This document shows positions 5,966-13,378 of a DNA stretch of 15,321 bases, one piece after another. The notes below the pieces were generated by a model, which saw only the letters and a list, made by a program, of their open reading frames with translations, searched no databases and was not told the DNA's origin. Where the stretch lies: assembly GCA_045588655.1 (NCBI GenBank), contig JAZNEP010000016.1, positions 1-15,321 of the forward strand. The letters are read 5' to 3'. The position numbers were made by a program, and so were the translations under genes. Within the stretch, counting starts at the first letter, position 1. Each line of letters begins with the position of its first letter. The DNA comes from SVFI01 sp045588655. GTDB taxonomy: Bacteria > Bacillota > Clostridia > Lachnospirales > Lachnospiraceae.

Positions 5966-8533
5966 TTATTTGATTCTTCCACAACAGTTTTTGTATTTTT
6001 TACCGCTGCCACATGGACACGGATCGTTTGGATATACTTTATCCGCATCGCGACGCACCGGTGCGTTTTCCAGCGTGTCATCCTTGTTTGTACCGGTTAC
6101 CTTTGCCACCTGCTCACGTTCTACTTTGTATTCAATCTTTACATTAAATAACAAACGAACGGTCTCTTCCTGAATTGCAGCTGTCATACTGTCAAACATG
6201 TCATATCCGGCCAGCTTATATTCTACCAGCGGATCTCTTTGGCCATATGCCTGAAGACTCACACCCTGACGGAGCTGCTCCATATCGTCAATATGTGCCA
6301 TCCATTTGCGGTCAATGGTCTTAAGAAGGATTACTCTTTCCACTTCACGCACCGCTTCCGGTTGCGGGAACTCCATTTCCTTGCTTTCATAGAGCTTGAC
6401 AGCCTCTTCTTTGAGGTTGTGCTTGAGCTCATTTTTCTTCATACCTTTTACACCCGGATGCATTACAAGCTGAATCGGAATAATAGGACGAAGAAGCTGG
6501 TTCAGCTCTTTCAAATCCCAATCCTCACTGGAACGTTCATCGGATATACAAGTATCTACCGCACCCTCTACTGTATCTGTAATCATCTTATACACTACAT
6601 CTCTCATGCTCTCGCCATCCAACACACGATGTCTTTCTGTATAAATGATTTCTCTCTGCTCATTCATTACCTGATCGTATTCAAGAAGCGTTTTACGGAT
6701 CGCATAGTTGTTGCTCTCAATCTTGCTCTGTGCGGTCTCGATTGCCTTTGTCAGCAACTTGTGCTCTATCTGCTGTCCGTCTTCAATGCCAAGTGTATTA
6801 AACATGGATAGCATTCTCTCGGAACCGAACAATCTCATCAGATCATCCTCAAGCGCAATGTAAAAACGCGATTCACCCGGGTCACCCTGACGTCCGGAAC
6901 GACCACGGAGCTGATTGTCAATACGTCTTGACTCATGACGCTCTGTACCGATGATCTTAAGACCACCCGCCGCTTTTGCTTCCTCGTCAAGCTTAATATC
7001 CGTACCACGACCGGCCATATTGGTTGCGATGGTTACCGAACCATGAATACCGGCATCTGCGACAATCTCCGCCTCCATCTCATGGAATTTGGCATTTAAT
7101 ACCTTATGCGGAATGCCTTCGCGCTTGAGCATCTTACTGATTTCTTCCGATGCTTCAATCGTAATCGTACCAACAAGGACAGGCTGTCCTTTTGCATGTG
7201 CCTCTTTGACTTCTTCCACTACTGCACGAAGCTTTTCTTTCTTTGTCTTATATACCGCATCCTGCATATCGATACGGGCAACCGGACGATTGGTCGGTAT
7301 CTCGATAACGTCCATGAAATAAATATCACGGAACTCTTTTTCTTCTGTCAAAGCCGTACCTGTCATACCGGCTTTCTTTTCAAATTTATTAAAGAAATTC
7401 TGGAATGTGATTGTCGCAAGTGTCTTTGTCTCGCGCATTACTTTCACATGCTCTTTTGCCTCAATCGCCTGATGCAGACCATCGGAATAACGACGTCCCG
7501 GCATAATACGACCGGTAAACTCATCGACGATGCAAACCTGATTATCCTTTACCACATAATCCTGATCACGGAACATCAGGTTATGTGCACGAAGCGCAAG
7601 AATTACATTGTGCTGAATTTCAAGATGCTTTGGATCTGCCAGGTTTTCAATCTGGAAGAAACGCTCTACCTTTTCCACACCTTCTGCTGTAAGGTTCACA
7701 ATCTTGTCCTTTTCATTGACAATGAAATCTCCGTCCTCTTCCTGCTCAATACCCATGATAATATCAAGCTTTGACTGATCTTCCTGATCTTTACCTCTCT
7801 TTAACTGGCGCGCTAAAATATCACACGCCTCGTACAGCTTGGTCGATTTGCCACTCTGTCCAGAAATAATGAGTGGTGTACGAGCCTCATCGATCAATAC
7901 CGAGTCCACCTCATCGATGATCGCATAATGGAGCGATCTAAGCACAAGCTGTTCCTTATATATAACCATGTTGTCACGCAAATAATCGAAACCAAGTTCA
8001 TTGTTGGTTACATAAGTGATGTCACATGCATACGCATCGCGACGCTCTTCCTGTGACATAGAGTTAAGTACGACACCAACTGTCAGACCAAGGAACTCAT
8101 GAATCTGTCCCATCCACTCCGCATCACGCTTTGCAAGATAATCATTGACCGTAACAATATGAACACCCTTTCCTTCCAAGGCATTTAAATATGCCGGAAG
8201 TGTGGATACAAGCGTCTTACCTTCACCGGTACGCATCTCTGCAATACGTCCCTGATGCAGAATCACACCACCGATCAGCTGAACGCGATAATGCTCCATA
8301 TCAAGAACACGACGTCCCGCCTCTCTTACTACTGCAAAAGCTTCCGGGAGAATATCATCCAGCGTCTGACCATCCGAAAGACGAGATTTGAACTCCTTAG
8401 TTTTTGCTTTTAATTCTTCGTCTGACAGAGCCATCATAGAATCTCTGAGAGCTTCTATCTTATTTACAATTGGCTCAATTCGCTTCAGTTCCCTCTGACT
8501 ATGGGTTCCGAATACCTTTTCAACTATTCCCAT
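5966..8533 (-). CDS. secA: Preprotein translocase ATPase SecA
   Basis: SecA drives unfolded preproteins through the SecYEG channel using ATP. From the ATG at 8533 the product is 855 residues, close to the usual 800-900. Visible motifs: Walker A TGEGKT near 102-107, Walker B DEVD at 207-210, the helicase motif TNMAGRGTDIKL, QLRGRSGRQGDPGESRF, and a C-terminal zinc motif CPCGSGKKYKNCC with cysteines near 839, 841, 850 and 851 that in relatives binds SecB or the ribosome. A GTG six bases upstream (8539) is in frame, but AGGAG lies 8 bases before the ATG and only two before the GTG, so I choose the ATG. It is promoter-proximal to prfB and divergent from ptb-buk. No anomaly seen. Confidence 0.97.
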   Translation of the reverse strand: MGIVEKVFGTHSQRELKRIEPIVNKIEALRDSMMALSDEELKAKTKEFKSRLSDGQTLDDILPEAFAVVREAGRRVLDMEHYRVQLIGGVILHQGRIAEMRTGEGKTLVSTLPAYLNALEGKGVHIVTVNDYLAKRDAEWMGQIHEFLGLTVGVVLNSMSQEERRDAYACDITYVTNNELGFDYLRDNMVIYKEQLVLRSLHYAIIDEVDSVLIDEARTPLIISGQSGKSTKLYEACDILARQLKRGKDQEDQSKLDIIMGIEQEEDGDFIVNEKDKIVNLTAEGVEKVERFFQIENLADPKHLEIQHNVILALRAHNLMFRDQDYVVKDNQVCIVDEFTGRIMPGRRYSDGLHQAIEAKEHVKVMRETKTLATITFQNFFNKFEKKAGMTGTALTEEKEFRDIYFMDVIEIPTNRPVARIDMQDAVYKTKKEKLRAVVEEVKEAHAKGQPVLVGTITIEASEEISKMLKREGIPHKVLNAKFHEMEAEIVADAGIHGSVTIATNMAGRGTDIKLDEEAKAAGGLKIIGTERHESRRIDNQLRGRSGRQGDPGESRFYIALEDDLMRLFGSERMLSMFNTLGIEDGQQIEHKLLTKAIETAQSKIESNNYAIRKTLLEYDQVMNEQREIIYTERHRVLDGESMRDVVYKMITDTVEGAVDTCISDERSSEDWDLKELNQLLRPIIPIQLVMHPGVKGMKKNELKHNLKEEAVKLYESKEMEFPQPEAVREVERVILLKTIDRKWMAHIDDMEQLRQGVSLQAYGQRDPLVEYKLAGYDMFDSMTAAIQEETVRLLFNVKIEYKVEREQVAKVTGTNKDDTLENAPVRRDADKVYPNDPCPCGSGKKYKNCCGRIK

Positions 8534-8587
8534 TTTCACAACTCCTACTGATTGTTTTAAATATGTTCTTCAAATTTAAACTATATC

Positions 8588-8616
8588 ATTGTAACAGATT
8601 TAATATGACTATTCAA
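8588..8616 (-). promoter_or_regulatory. secA(-prfB) promoter
   Basis: Minus strand TTGAAT (8616-8611), 17-base spacer, TACAAT (8593-8588). The start point would be near 8581, giving a leader of about 50 bases before the AGGAG ribosome site. Confidence 0.7.
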
Positions 8617-8692
8617 CAAAAAAGGCATATGCAGAAAGTTAATTTTTTGTTAATACAGTGGATACAAGCACCATTGTACCTGCATTTGTACA

Positions 8693-8721
8693 TTGATTTT
8701 CCCTATCATAAGTGTTATTAT
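8693..8721 (+). promoter_or_regulatory. ptb-buk promoter
   Basis: TTGATT (8693-8698), 17-base spacer, TATTAT (8716-8721). The start point would be near 8728, about 63 bases before the ptb start. It lies about 77 bases from the secA promoter in the divergent intergenic region. Confidence 0.6.
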
Positions 8722-8790
8722 TTTATCAAATGGGGTTTTTGCGGTCGCAGAAGCCTTAGAGAAAAAAATAAATAAATGAGGTGCAAAGAG

Positions 8791-9711
8791 ATGTCAAAAA
8801 ATTTTGATGATTTATTAGCAAAAGTCAGCACCTGCTCCAAGAAAAAACTGGCGGTAGCTGTTGCACAGGACAAGCCGGTACTGGAAGCAGTCAAAGCTGC
8901 AAAAGAAAGAGGCATTGCAGATGCCATTTTGGTTGGTGACGAGGCTGAAATTAAAAAAATCGCAGATGAAATCGGAATGAATCTTGCAGATTATGAAGTG
9001 ATTCACGAAGCAGACGTACAGGAAGCTGCTCTGATTGCGGTTGGTCTGGTACATGACAAAAAAGCAGATATGTACATGAAAGGGATCATCGATACAAAAT
9101 CTTTCTTAAAAAGTATCTTAGACAAAGAACGCGGACTTCGTACCGGAAGCCCATTATCTCACGTAGCCGTATTTGATATCAAAGGGATTGACCATCTGCT
9201 TTTCTTAACTGATGTGGCGTTTATCCCATATCCTACACTGGAAGATAAAGTAAACATCATTAACAATACTGTCGATGTTTGTCACGCATGCGGCATTGAC
9301 AATCCAAAAGTAGCTCCTATCGCAGCTGTTGAGGTAGTAAATCCAAAAATGCCTTGTACCGTAGAAGCTGCAGAGCTTACCAAAATGAACGAAGAAGGAC
9401 AGATTACCGGCTGTATCGTAGACGGACCTCTTTCTTTCGACCTTGCGGTTGAACCGGAAGCTGCACTTCACAAAGGTGCAACAGACCGTAAGATCGTCGG
9501 TGACGCTGATGTTCTTCTGTTCCCTGACATTCATGCAGGTAACCTTGTTTACAAATGTATCGTACATACAACAGAGTTTAAGAACGGATGTATCTTAACA
9601 GGAACTTCTGCTCCTGCTATCCTGACATCACGTTCCGATTCTTTCGAAACGAAAGTGAACTCTATCGCTCTTGCAGCCGTAGTTGCAGAAGCTTTAGCAA
9701 AACAGAATTAA
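8791..9711 (+). CDS. ptb: Phosphate butyryltransferase
   Basis: The enzyme converts butyryl-CoA and phosphate to butyryl phosphate and CoA in the cytoplasm, the next-to-last step of butyrate formation by the kinase route. The 306-residue length fits the family. Recognisable stretches are VAPIAAVEVVNPKMPCTVEAAELTKM, split here as the VEVVNPKMP core, then GPLSFDLAVEPEAA and the C-terminal FPDIHAGNLVYK, which mark the phosphate acetyl/butyryl transferase fold. An upstream in-frame ATG at 8776 overlaps the ribosome site, whereas GAGGTG (8778-8783) lies 7 bases before the ATG at 8791, so the latter is chosen. buk starts 20 bases downstream, so the two form an operon with one promoter and one terminator. 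A phosphotransacetylase with broader acyl range is possible, but the buk neighbour argues for butyryl. Confidence 0.93.
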   Translation: MSKNFDDLLAKVSTCSKKKLAVAVAQDKPVLEAVKAAKERGIADAILVGDEAEIKKIADEIGMNLADYEVIHEADVQEAALIAVGLVHDKKADMYMKGIIDTKSFLKSILDKERGLRTGSPLSHVAVFDIKGIDHLLFLTDVAFIPYPTLEDKVNIINNTVDVCHACGIDNPKVAPIAAVEVVNPKMPCTVEAAELTKMNEEGQITGCIVDGPLSFDLAVEPEAALHKGATDRKIVGDADVLLFPDIHAGNLVYKCIVHTTEFKNGCILTGTSAPAILTSRSDSFETKVNSIALAAVVAEALAKQN

Positions 9712-9731
9712 TCAGGATAGGAGGATGACAT

Positions 9732-10799
9732 ATGTCAATCAAAAGTTTAATCATCAATCCGGGTTCTACTTCCACCAAAATCGGTGTTTTTGAAGATGAA
9801 ACCTTATTATTCGAAGAAACCTTAAGACATTCTACAGAGGAAATCTCACAGTACGCTTCTATCGTAGACCAGAAAGATTTCCGTAAAGACATCATCGTAA
9901 ATCTTCTGGCAGAAAAAGATTTTGATATCAAATCTTTAAACGTAGTTGTCGGACGCGGCGGTATGTTAAAACCAATTCCTGGTGGTACTTACGAAGTAAC
10001 AGATGCACTTCTTGAAGACTTAAAAATTGGAAAACAGGGACAGCACGCCTCCAACCTTGGTGGTATTCTTGCCCGCGAAATCGGAGATTCCATCGGTGTT
10101 CCGTCTTACATCGTTGACCCGGTTGTTGTTGACGAGCTGATGCCTATCGCACGCTATTCCGGTGTTCCGGAACTTCCACGTACCAGCGTGTTCCACGCAC
10201 TCAACCAGAAAGCAGTTGCAAAACGCTATGCCAAAGAACAGGGTGTTCCTTATGAATCACTCAATCTTGTCGTAGTTCACATGGGGGGCGGTGTTTCTGT
10301 TGGTGCACACGACAAAGGACGTATCGTAGATGTGTTCAATGCACTTGACGGAGATGGTGCTTTCTCTCCTGAAAGAGCCGGTGCAGTTCCGAGCGGCGCA
10401 CTTATCAAAATGTGCTTCAGCGGACAGTACACAGAAAAAGAAGTCTATAAGAAAATTGTAGGCGGTGGCGGTTTCAACGCTTACTGCGGAACCAATGATA
10501 TGCGCGATGTAGAAAAGATGGCTGACGAGGGCGATGCACATGCAATCGAAGTACGCGAAGCATTTATTTTACAGATGGCAAAAGATATCGGTTCTATGGC
10601 CTGTGTTCTTTCCGGTAAAATTGATCAGATCATCGTAACCGGTGGTATTGCATACGACAAAGCAGTCGTAGCAGGATTAAAAGCTCGTTGTGAATGGATG
10701 GCTCCATTTACCGTATATCCGGGCGAAGACGAACTTCTTGCTCTGACACAGGGTGCGCTCCGTGTTATGAACGGCGAAGAGGCTGCAAAAGAATATTAA
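9732..10799 (+). CDS. buk: Butyrate kinase
   Basis: It transfers phosphate from butyryl phosphate to ADP, giving butyrate and ATP, the final step of this pathway. The 355 residues match the acetokinase/butyrate kinase family of the ASKHA fold: N-terminal phosphate loop NPGSTSTK (9-16), VGRGGML (73-79), HMGGGVSVGAH (183-193), GDGAFSPERAG (207-217) and the nucleotide-site IVTGGIAYD near 301-309. AGGAGG (9719-9724) is 7 bases before the ATG. A branched-chain acyl substrate is a possible alternative. It closes the ptb-buk operon and is followed by a strong terminator. Among gut Lachnospiraceae the ptb-buk route is seen in Coprococcus- and Butyrivibrio-type butyrate producers, while many others use a CoA-transferase instead. 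Confidence 0.95.
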   Translation: MSIKSLIINPGSTSTKIGVFEDETLLFEETLRHSTEEISQYASIVDQKDFRKDIIVNLLAEKDFDIKSLNVVVGRGGMLKPIPGGTYEVTDALLEDLKIGKQGQHASNLGGILAREIGDSIGVPSYIVDPVVVDELMPIARYSGVPELPRTSVFHALNQKAVAKRYAKEQGVPYESLNLVVVHMGGGVSVGAHDKGRIVDVFNALDGDGAFSPERAGAVPSGALIKMCFSGQYTEKEVYKKIVGGGGFNAYCGTNDMRDVEKMADEGDAHAIEVREAFILQMAKDIGSMACVLSGKIDQIIVTGGIAYDKAVVAGLKARCEWMAPFTVYPGEDELLALTQGALRVMNGEEAAKEY

Positions 10800-10815
10800 G
10801 ATTAGAAAATTTTTT

Positions 10816-10850
10816 AGGGGTATCGACCAAGGTGTCGATACCCCTTTTTT
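10816..10850 (+). terminator. Terminator of ptb-buk
   Basis: GGGGTATCGAC (10817-10827) and GTCGATACCCC (10834-10844) form a perfect 11-bp stem with a 6-base loop, followed by six T. It starts 17 bases after the buk stop. Confidence 0.95.
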
Positions 10851-10963
10851 GAGCAGACCCATCAAATAAAACTACTTCACATATTGGATAGGGTGGTCGA
10901 ACGACCTGATATGTATGTATCTCTACAAACATCTTATCTTTTGTTATCTTAAGAATCGTATTT

Positions 10964-11320
10964 TTATAATGCTTCTTTCATTTTTCTGAATTCATTTTCC
11001 AAACTGTTCATACGAAGAAACAGTATTTCTTCCTGCTCTCTTACCTTTAAAGCCTCATCCAGTTTCCGATTCAGATCCAAGTGCGCTTCTGCAATGACAC
11101 TAATATTCCTCGTTATTTCATTTTCCAGCGTCAGCTGTATGCCTCTCACTTGACCTTTTAATTCTTGGACATCGCCTTTTAATACTTCGACGTCGGTTTT
11201 CATTACCTTGAAATCGCTCTTTAGTACTTCGACGTCACCTTTTAGTACTTCGACGTCGGTTTTCATTGCTTTGAAATCGCTCTTTAGTTCTCGGACATCG
11301 GCTTTTAATTCTTGCGACAT
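10964..11320 (-). CDS. Small heptad-repeat coiled-coil protein, function unknown
   Basis: From the ATG at 11320 the product is 118 residues with no signal peptide or membrane segment. The first eight seven-residue units stay in strict register: MSQELKA, DVRELKS, DFKAMKT, DVEVLKG, DVEVLKS, DFKVMKT, DVEVLKG, DVQELKG. Hydrophobics sit at positions 2 and 5 of each, so a long parallel coiled coil is predicted; the rest (about 57-118) is also helical but less regular. Residues 15-35 and 36-56 are a near-exact duplication of 63 bases. A GTG at 11329 is in frame, but GGAGGTG overlaps it and lies about 6 bases before the ATG, so the ATG is chosen. It has its own promoter and sits between converging buk and a transporter. 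I do not recognise a named family. Confidence 0.75.
   Translation of the reverse strand: MSQELKADVRELKSDFKAMKTDVEVLKGDVEVLKSDFKVMKTDVEVLKGDVQELKGQVRGIQLTLENEITRNISVIAEAHLDLNRKLDEALKVREQEEILFLRMNSLENEFRKMKEAL
11153..11278 (-). repeat. 63-base direct duplication inside the coiled-coil gene
   Basis: Bases 11278-11216 and 11215-11153 encode the same three-heptad block (DFK[AV]MKT-DVEVLKG-DV[EQ][VE]LK[SG]) with high DNA identity, so the gene has grown by in-frame tandem duplication. Confidence 0.75.
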
Positions 11321-11365
11321 AAAATTCACCTCCGCAATCTACCATAAATGAGTCTGCCTAACTCA

Positions 11366-11394
11366 ACTATAATCAAAGCTTGCCGGACATGCAA
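11366..11394 (-). promoter_or_regulatory. Promoter of the coiled-coil gene
   Basis: Minus strand TTGCAT (11394-11389), 17-base spacer, TATAGT (11371-11366). It lies between the upstream gene's terminator and the GGAGGTG ribosome site, so the small gene is its own transcription unit. Confidence 0.65.
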
Positions 11395-11407
11395 TGTACA
11401 ATTTTAC

Positions 11408-11442
11408 CAAAAAAATATGAGCTGCTTACCAGCTCATATTTT
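11408..11442 (-). terminator. Terminator of the Na/Pi-cotransporter-like gene
   Basis: AAAATATGAGCTG (11412-11424) and CAGCTCATATTTT (11430-11442) form a 13-bp stem with a 5-base loop. On the minus strand the 3' arm runs into seven T. It starts 12 bases after the transporter stop. Confidence 0.9.
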
Positions 11443-11454
11443 GGTTTCTTTCAA

Positions 11455-13248
11455 TTATAAATTTTCAAGTGGTGTCAGGAACTGCGCCTTGCGATTTTCC
11501 TGCTCTGCCAGATAAGACTGGTCTGTTGATGCGTGAAGCTCCTGAAGGTATAAGTGATGATTTTTCCAAATCTCCTCATTGTTCTTTCCAAGTAGCAGCA
11601 TGGCAATGCTGGAACACTGGTCTGCAGCACGCTCGAAATATGTAAGCATATCCATAAAGACCAAACCTGCATTGATTGAACAAATGCCTTGGCAAAGACG
11701 ATCCGTATGGCGGTTTTTCAGAAGAAGAACCATATCATCGATGACTTCTTCTAACGGTTCAATTCGACGCGCAGCATAATCGTTATCCTGTTCAAACGCT
11801 TCCAAGGTAAGACGCAAGATTTCTGTAATGGCATCACCAATAATCACAAGCTCTTTCTTGGCTGTTTCAGAAAATTCAATCTCAGTGTCACTCACCTTCT
11901 TGGCTAATTCATCAAAGTTGGTCGCATAATCTCCAATACGCTCCAAATCCCTAATCGCCTGCATCAACATGCTGTGCTGACGCTTATCGCTTTCCGCCTT
12001 GATGTGACCGGACAATTCAATCAAATAGTTGTCCGCTGCGTCTGTAAAGCTGTCCAGCTTATCTTCTAACAAATTAATGTTTTCAGATTTCTTTTCATCA
12101 TATGCATCAAACTGCTCGAAACTGCTTGCAATATTATCACTAGCAATGTGCGCCATATTTACTGCCAACTTGGTTACTTCCGCAAGTGCAAGCGGTGGTG
12201 TCATCATCAGCTTAGAGTCAAGCGCTGCAAGCTCCGGATACTTCTCCGGCGTTTCCTCTTCGTCTTTTACGAACTTACATGCAATCTTCACAAGGAACCC
12301 TGTAAACGGAAGCAGTACAATCGCAGTTACCAAATTAAATAATGTCTGGAAATTGGCAATCACCCCACTGTCTACCGTACTTTCCCAAAGATTTGGTAAT
12401 GCGCCTGCGCCGCGCACTATAGACATACCAATCATAAACAAAATCGTACCAATCGTATTAAATACGATATGAACAATACCGGTACGCTTTGCGTCCTTGG
12501 ACGATCCGATGGAACACACCAAAGCTGTAGTTACACAAGTACCAAGATTGATACCCATGATAATCGGATAAACCAATTCGAACGTCATCACACCTGTAGA
12601 AGAGAGCGCCTGCAAAATACCCACCATCGCAGATGAACTCTGTACAATTACGGTCAAAACAAGACCTGTCAAAATACCAAGCAGTGGCATATCCGTAAAA
12701 TAGCTCAGCACATCCACAAATGCCTGTGAACCGGAAAGCGGTTCTACCGCATCTGTCATACCGAGAAGACCCATGAACAGAATACCAAATCCAAGTGCAA
12801 TCATACCTGCATTTTTACTGCTTTCTTTTTTGATAAACATCACACAAATAATACCGATAATCAATGCTATCGGCGCAAGTGTATCCGGTTTAAAGAATAC
12901 TAAAATCGAATTACCAGAAGACTCAATGTCCATCAGACGGATAATCTGTGCTGTAACTGTCGTACCAATATTAGCACCGAGTACGATACTTACCGCCTGG
13001 CGAAGATTTAAAATCCCCGCGCCCAGAAGACCTACCGTCAACACAATCGTCGCGGTGGAGCTCTGAATAATTGCCGTCACCAGCGTACCTGTAAGAAGAC
13101 CTAAAAAGACATTCTGTGTCAATTTTCCAAGCACATTTTTCAACGTGTTACCTGAACCCTGCTTCAATCCGTCTCCCATGATCTCCATACCATATAAAAA
13201 CATGGCAAGACCACCAAGGAGTTTAATGCACATCAAAATCGTATCCAT
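11455..13248 (-). CDS. Na/Pi-cotransporter family protein with PhoU-like C-terminal domain
   Basis: 597 residues from the ATG at 13248. The N-terminal half (to about residue 325) is highly hydrophobic and holds the inverted-repeat signature of this family: QSSTA (62-66) with GANIGTTVTA (91-100), then QSSSA (203-207) with INLGTCVTTAL (233-243). The remaining ~230 residues are soluble, helical and PhoU-like, with ERIGDYATN and FERAADQCSSIA resembling the metal-binding E-x-x-D type motifs of PhoU. Family knowledge: sodium-driven phosphate uptake, with the tail possibly gating transport; close bacterial relatives (YjbB-type) are also linked to phosphate export. An in-frame TTG at 13269 overlaps the AAGGA ribosome site, so the ATG is preferred. 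It follows the SLC13-like gene on the same strand but has its own promoter. Confidence 0.9.
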   Translation of the reverse strand: MDTILMCIKLLGGLAMFLYGMEIMGDGLKQGSGNTLKNVLGKLTQNVFLGLLTGTLVTAIIQSSTATIVLTVGLLGAGILNLRQAVSIVLGANIGTTVTAQIIRLMDIESSGNSILVFFKPDTLAPIALIIGIICVMFIKKESSKNAGMIALGFGILFMGLLGMTDAVEPLSGSQAFVDVLSYFTDMPLLGILTGLVLTVIVQSSSAMVGILQALSSTGVMTFELVYPIIMGINLGTCVTTALVCSIGSSKDAKRTGIVHIVFNTIGTILFMIGMSIVRGAGALPNLWESTVDSGVIANFQTLFNLVTAIVLLPFTGFLVKIACKFVKDEEETPEKYPELAALDSKLMMTPPLALAEVTKLAVNMAHIASDNIASSFEQFDAYDEKKSENINLLEDKLDSFTDAADNYLIELSGHIKAESDKRQHSMLMQAIRDLERIGDYATNFDELAKKVSDTEIEFSETAKKELVIIGDAITEILRLTLEAFEQDNDYAARRIEPLEEVIDDMVLLLKNRHTDRLCQGICSINAGLVFMDMLTYFERAADQCSSIAMLLLGKNNEEIWKNHHLYLQELHASTDQSYLAEQENRKAQFLTPLENL

Positions 13249-13276
13249 CGTCTTATTTCCTTTTCCCAAATAAAAA

Positions 13277-13308
13277 TGTAGCGGGAATCTTTACTGATGC
13301 CCACTACA
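13277..13308 (-). terminator. Hairpin with T-run between the two transporter genes
   Basis: TGTAGCGGG (13277-13285) pairs with CCCACTACA (13300-13308), nine base pairs with one G-U on the minus-strand RNA, then five T (plus-strand A 13272-13276). It probably terminates the SLC13-like transcript, but it also overlaps the expected start point of the downstream promoter. Confidence 0.65.
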
Positions 13309-13310
13309 CA

Positions 13311-13339
13311 ATCATACTTTATTTGACAAAAAGTAACAA
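13311..13339 (-). promoter_or_regulatory. Promoter of the Na/Pi-cotransporter-like gene
   Basis: Minus strand TTGTTA (13339-13334), 17-base spacer, TATGAT (13316-13311). The start point would be about 13304, inside the 5' arm of the 13277-13308 hairpin. Confidence 0.65.
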
Positions 13340-13378
13340 GCCATTTTTACATAAATATTACCTAGATTTTATAATTCT

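Noticed and set aside
7106..7774. 222-codon plus-strand frame inside secA
   Set aside because: Antisense to the conserved SecA motor region, no ribosome site, composition typical of a shadow frame.
10879..10912. Nested palindrome ACATAT...GGTCGAACGACC...ATATGT after the buk terminator
   Set aside because: The inner stem has only a two-base loop and the outer arms are short AT words; no T-run, no flanking repeats. Too weak to call an operator or insertion scar.
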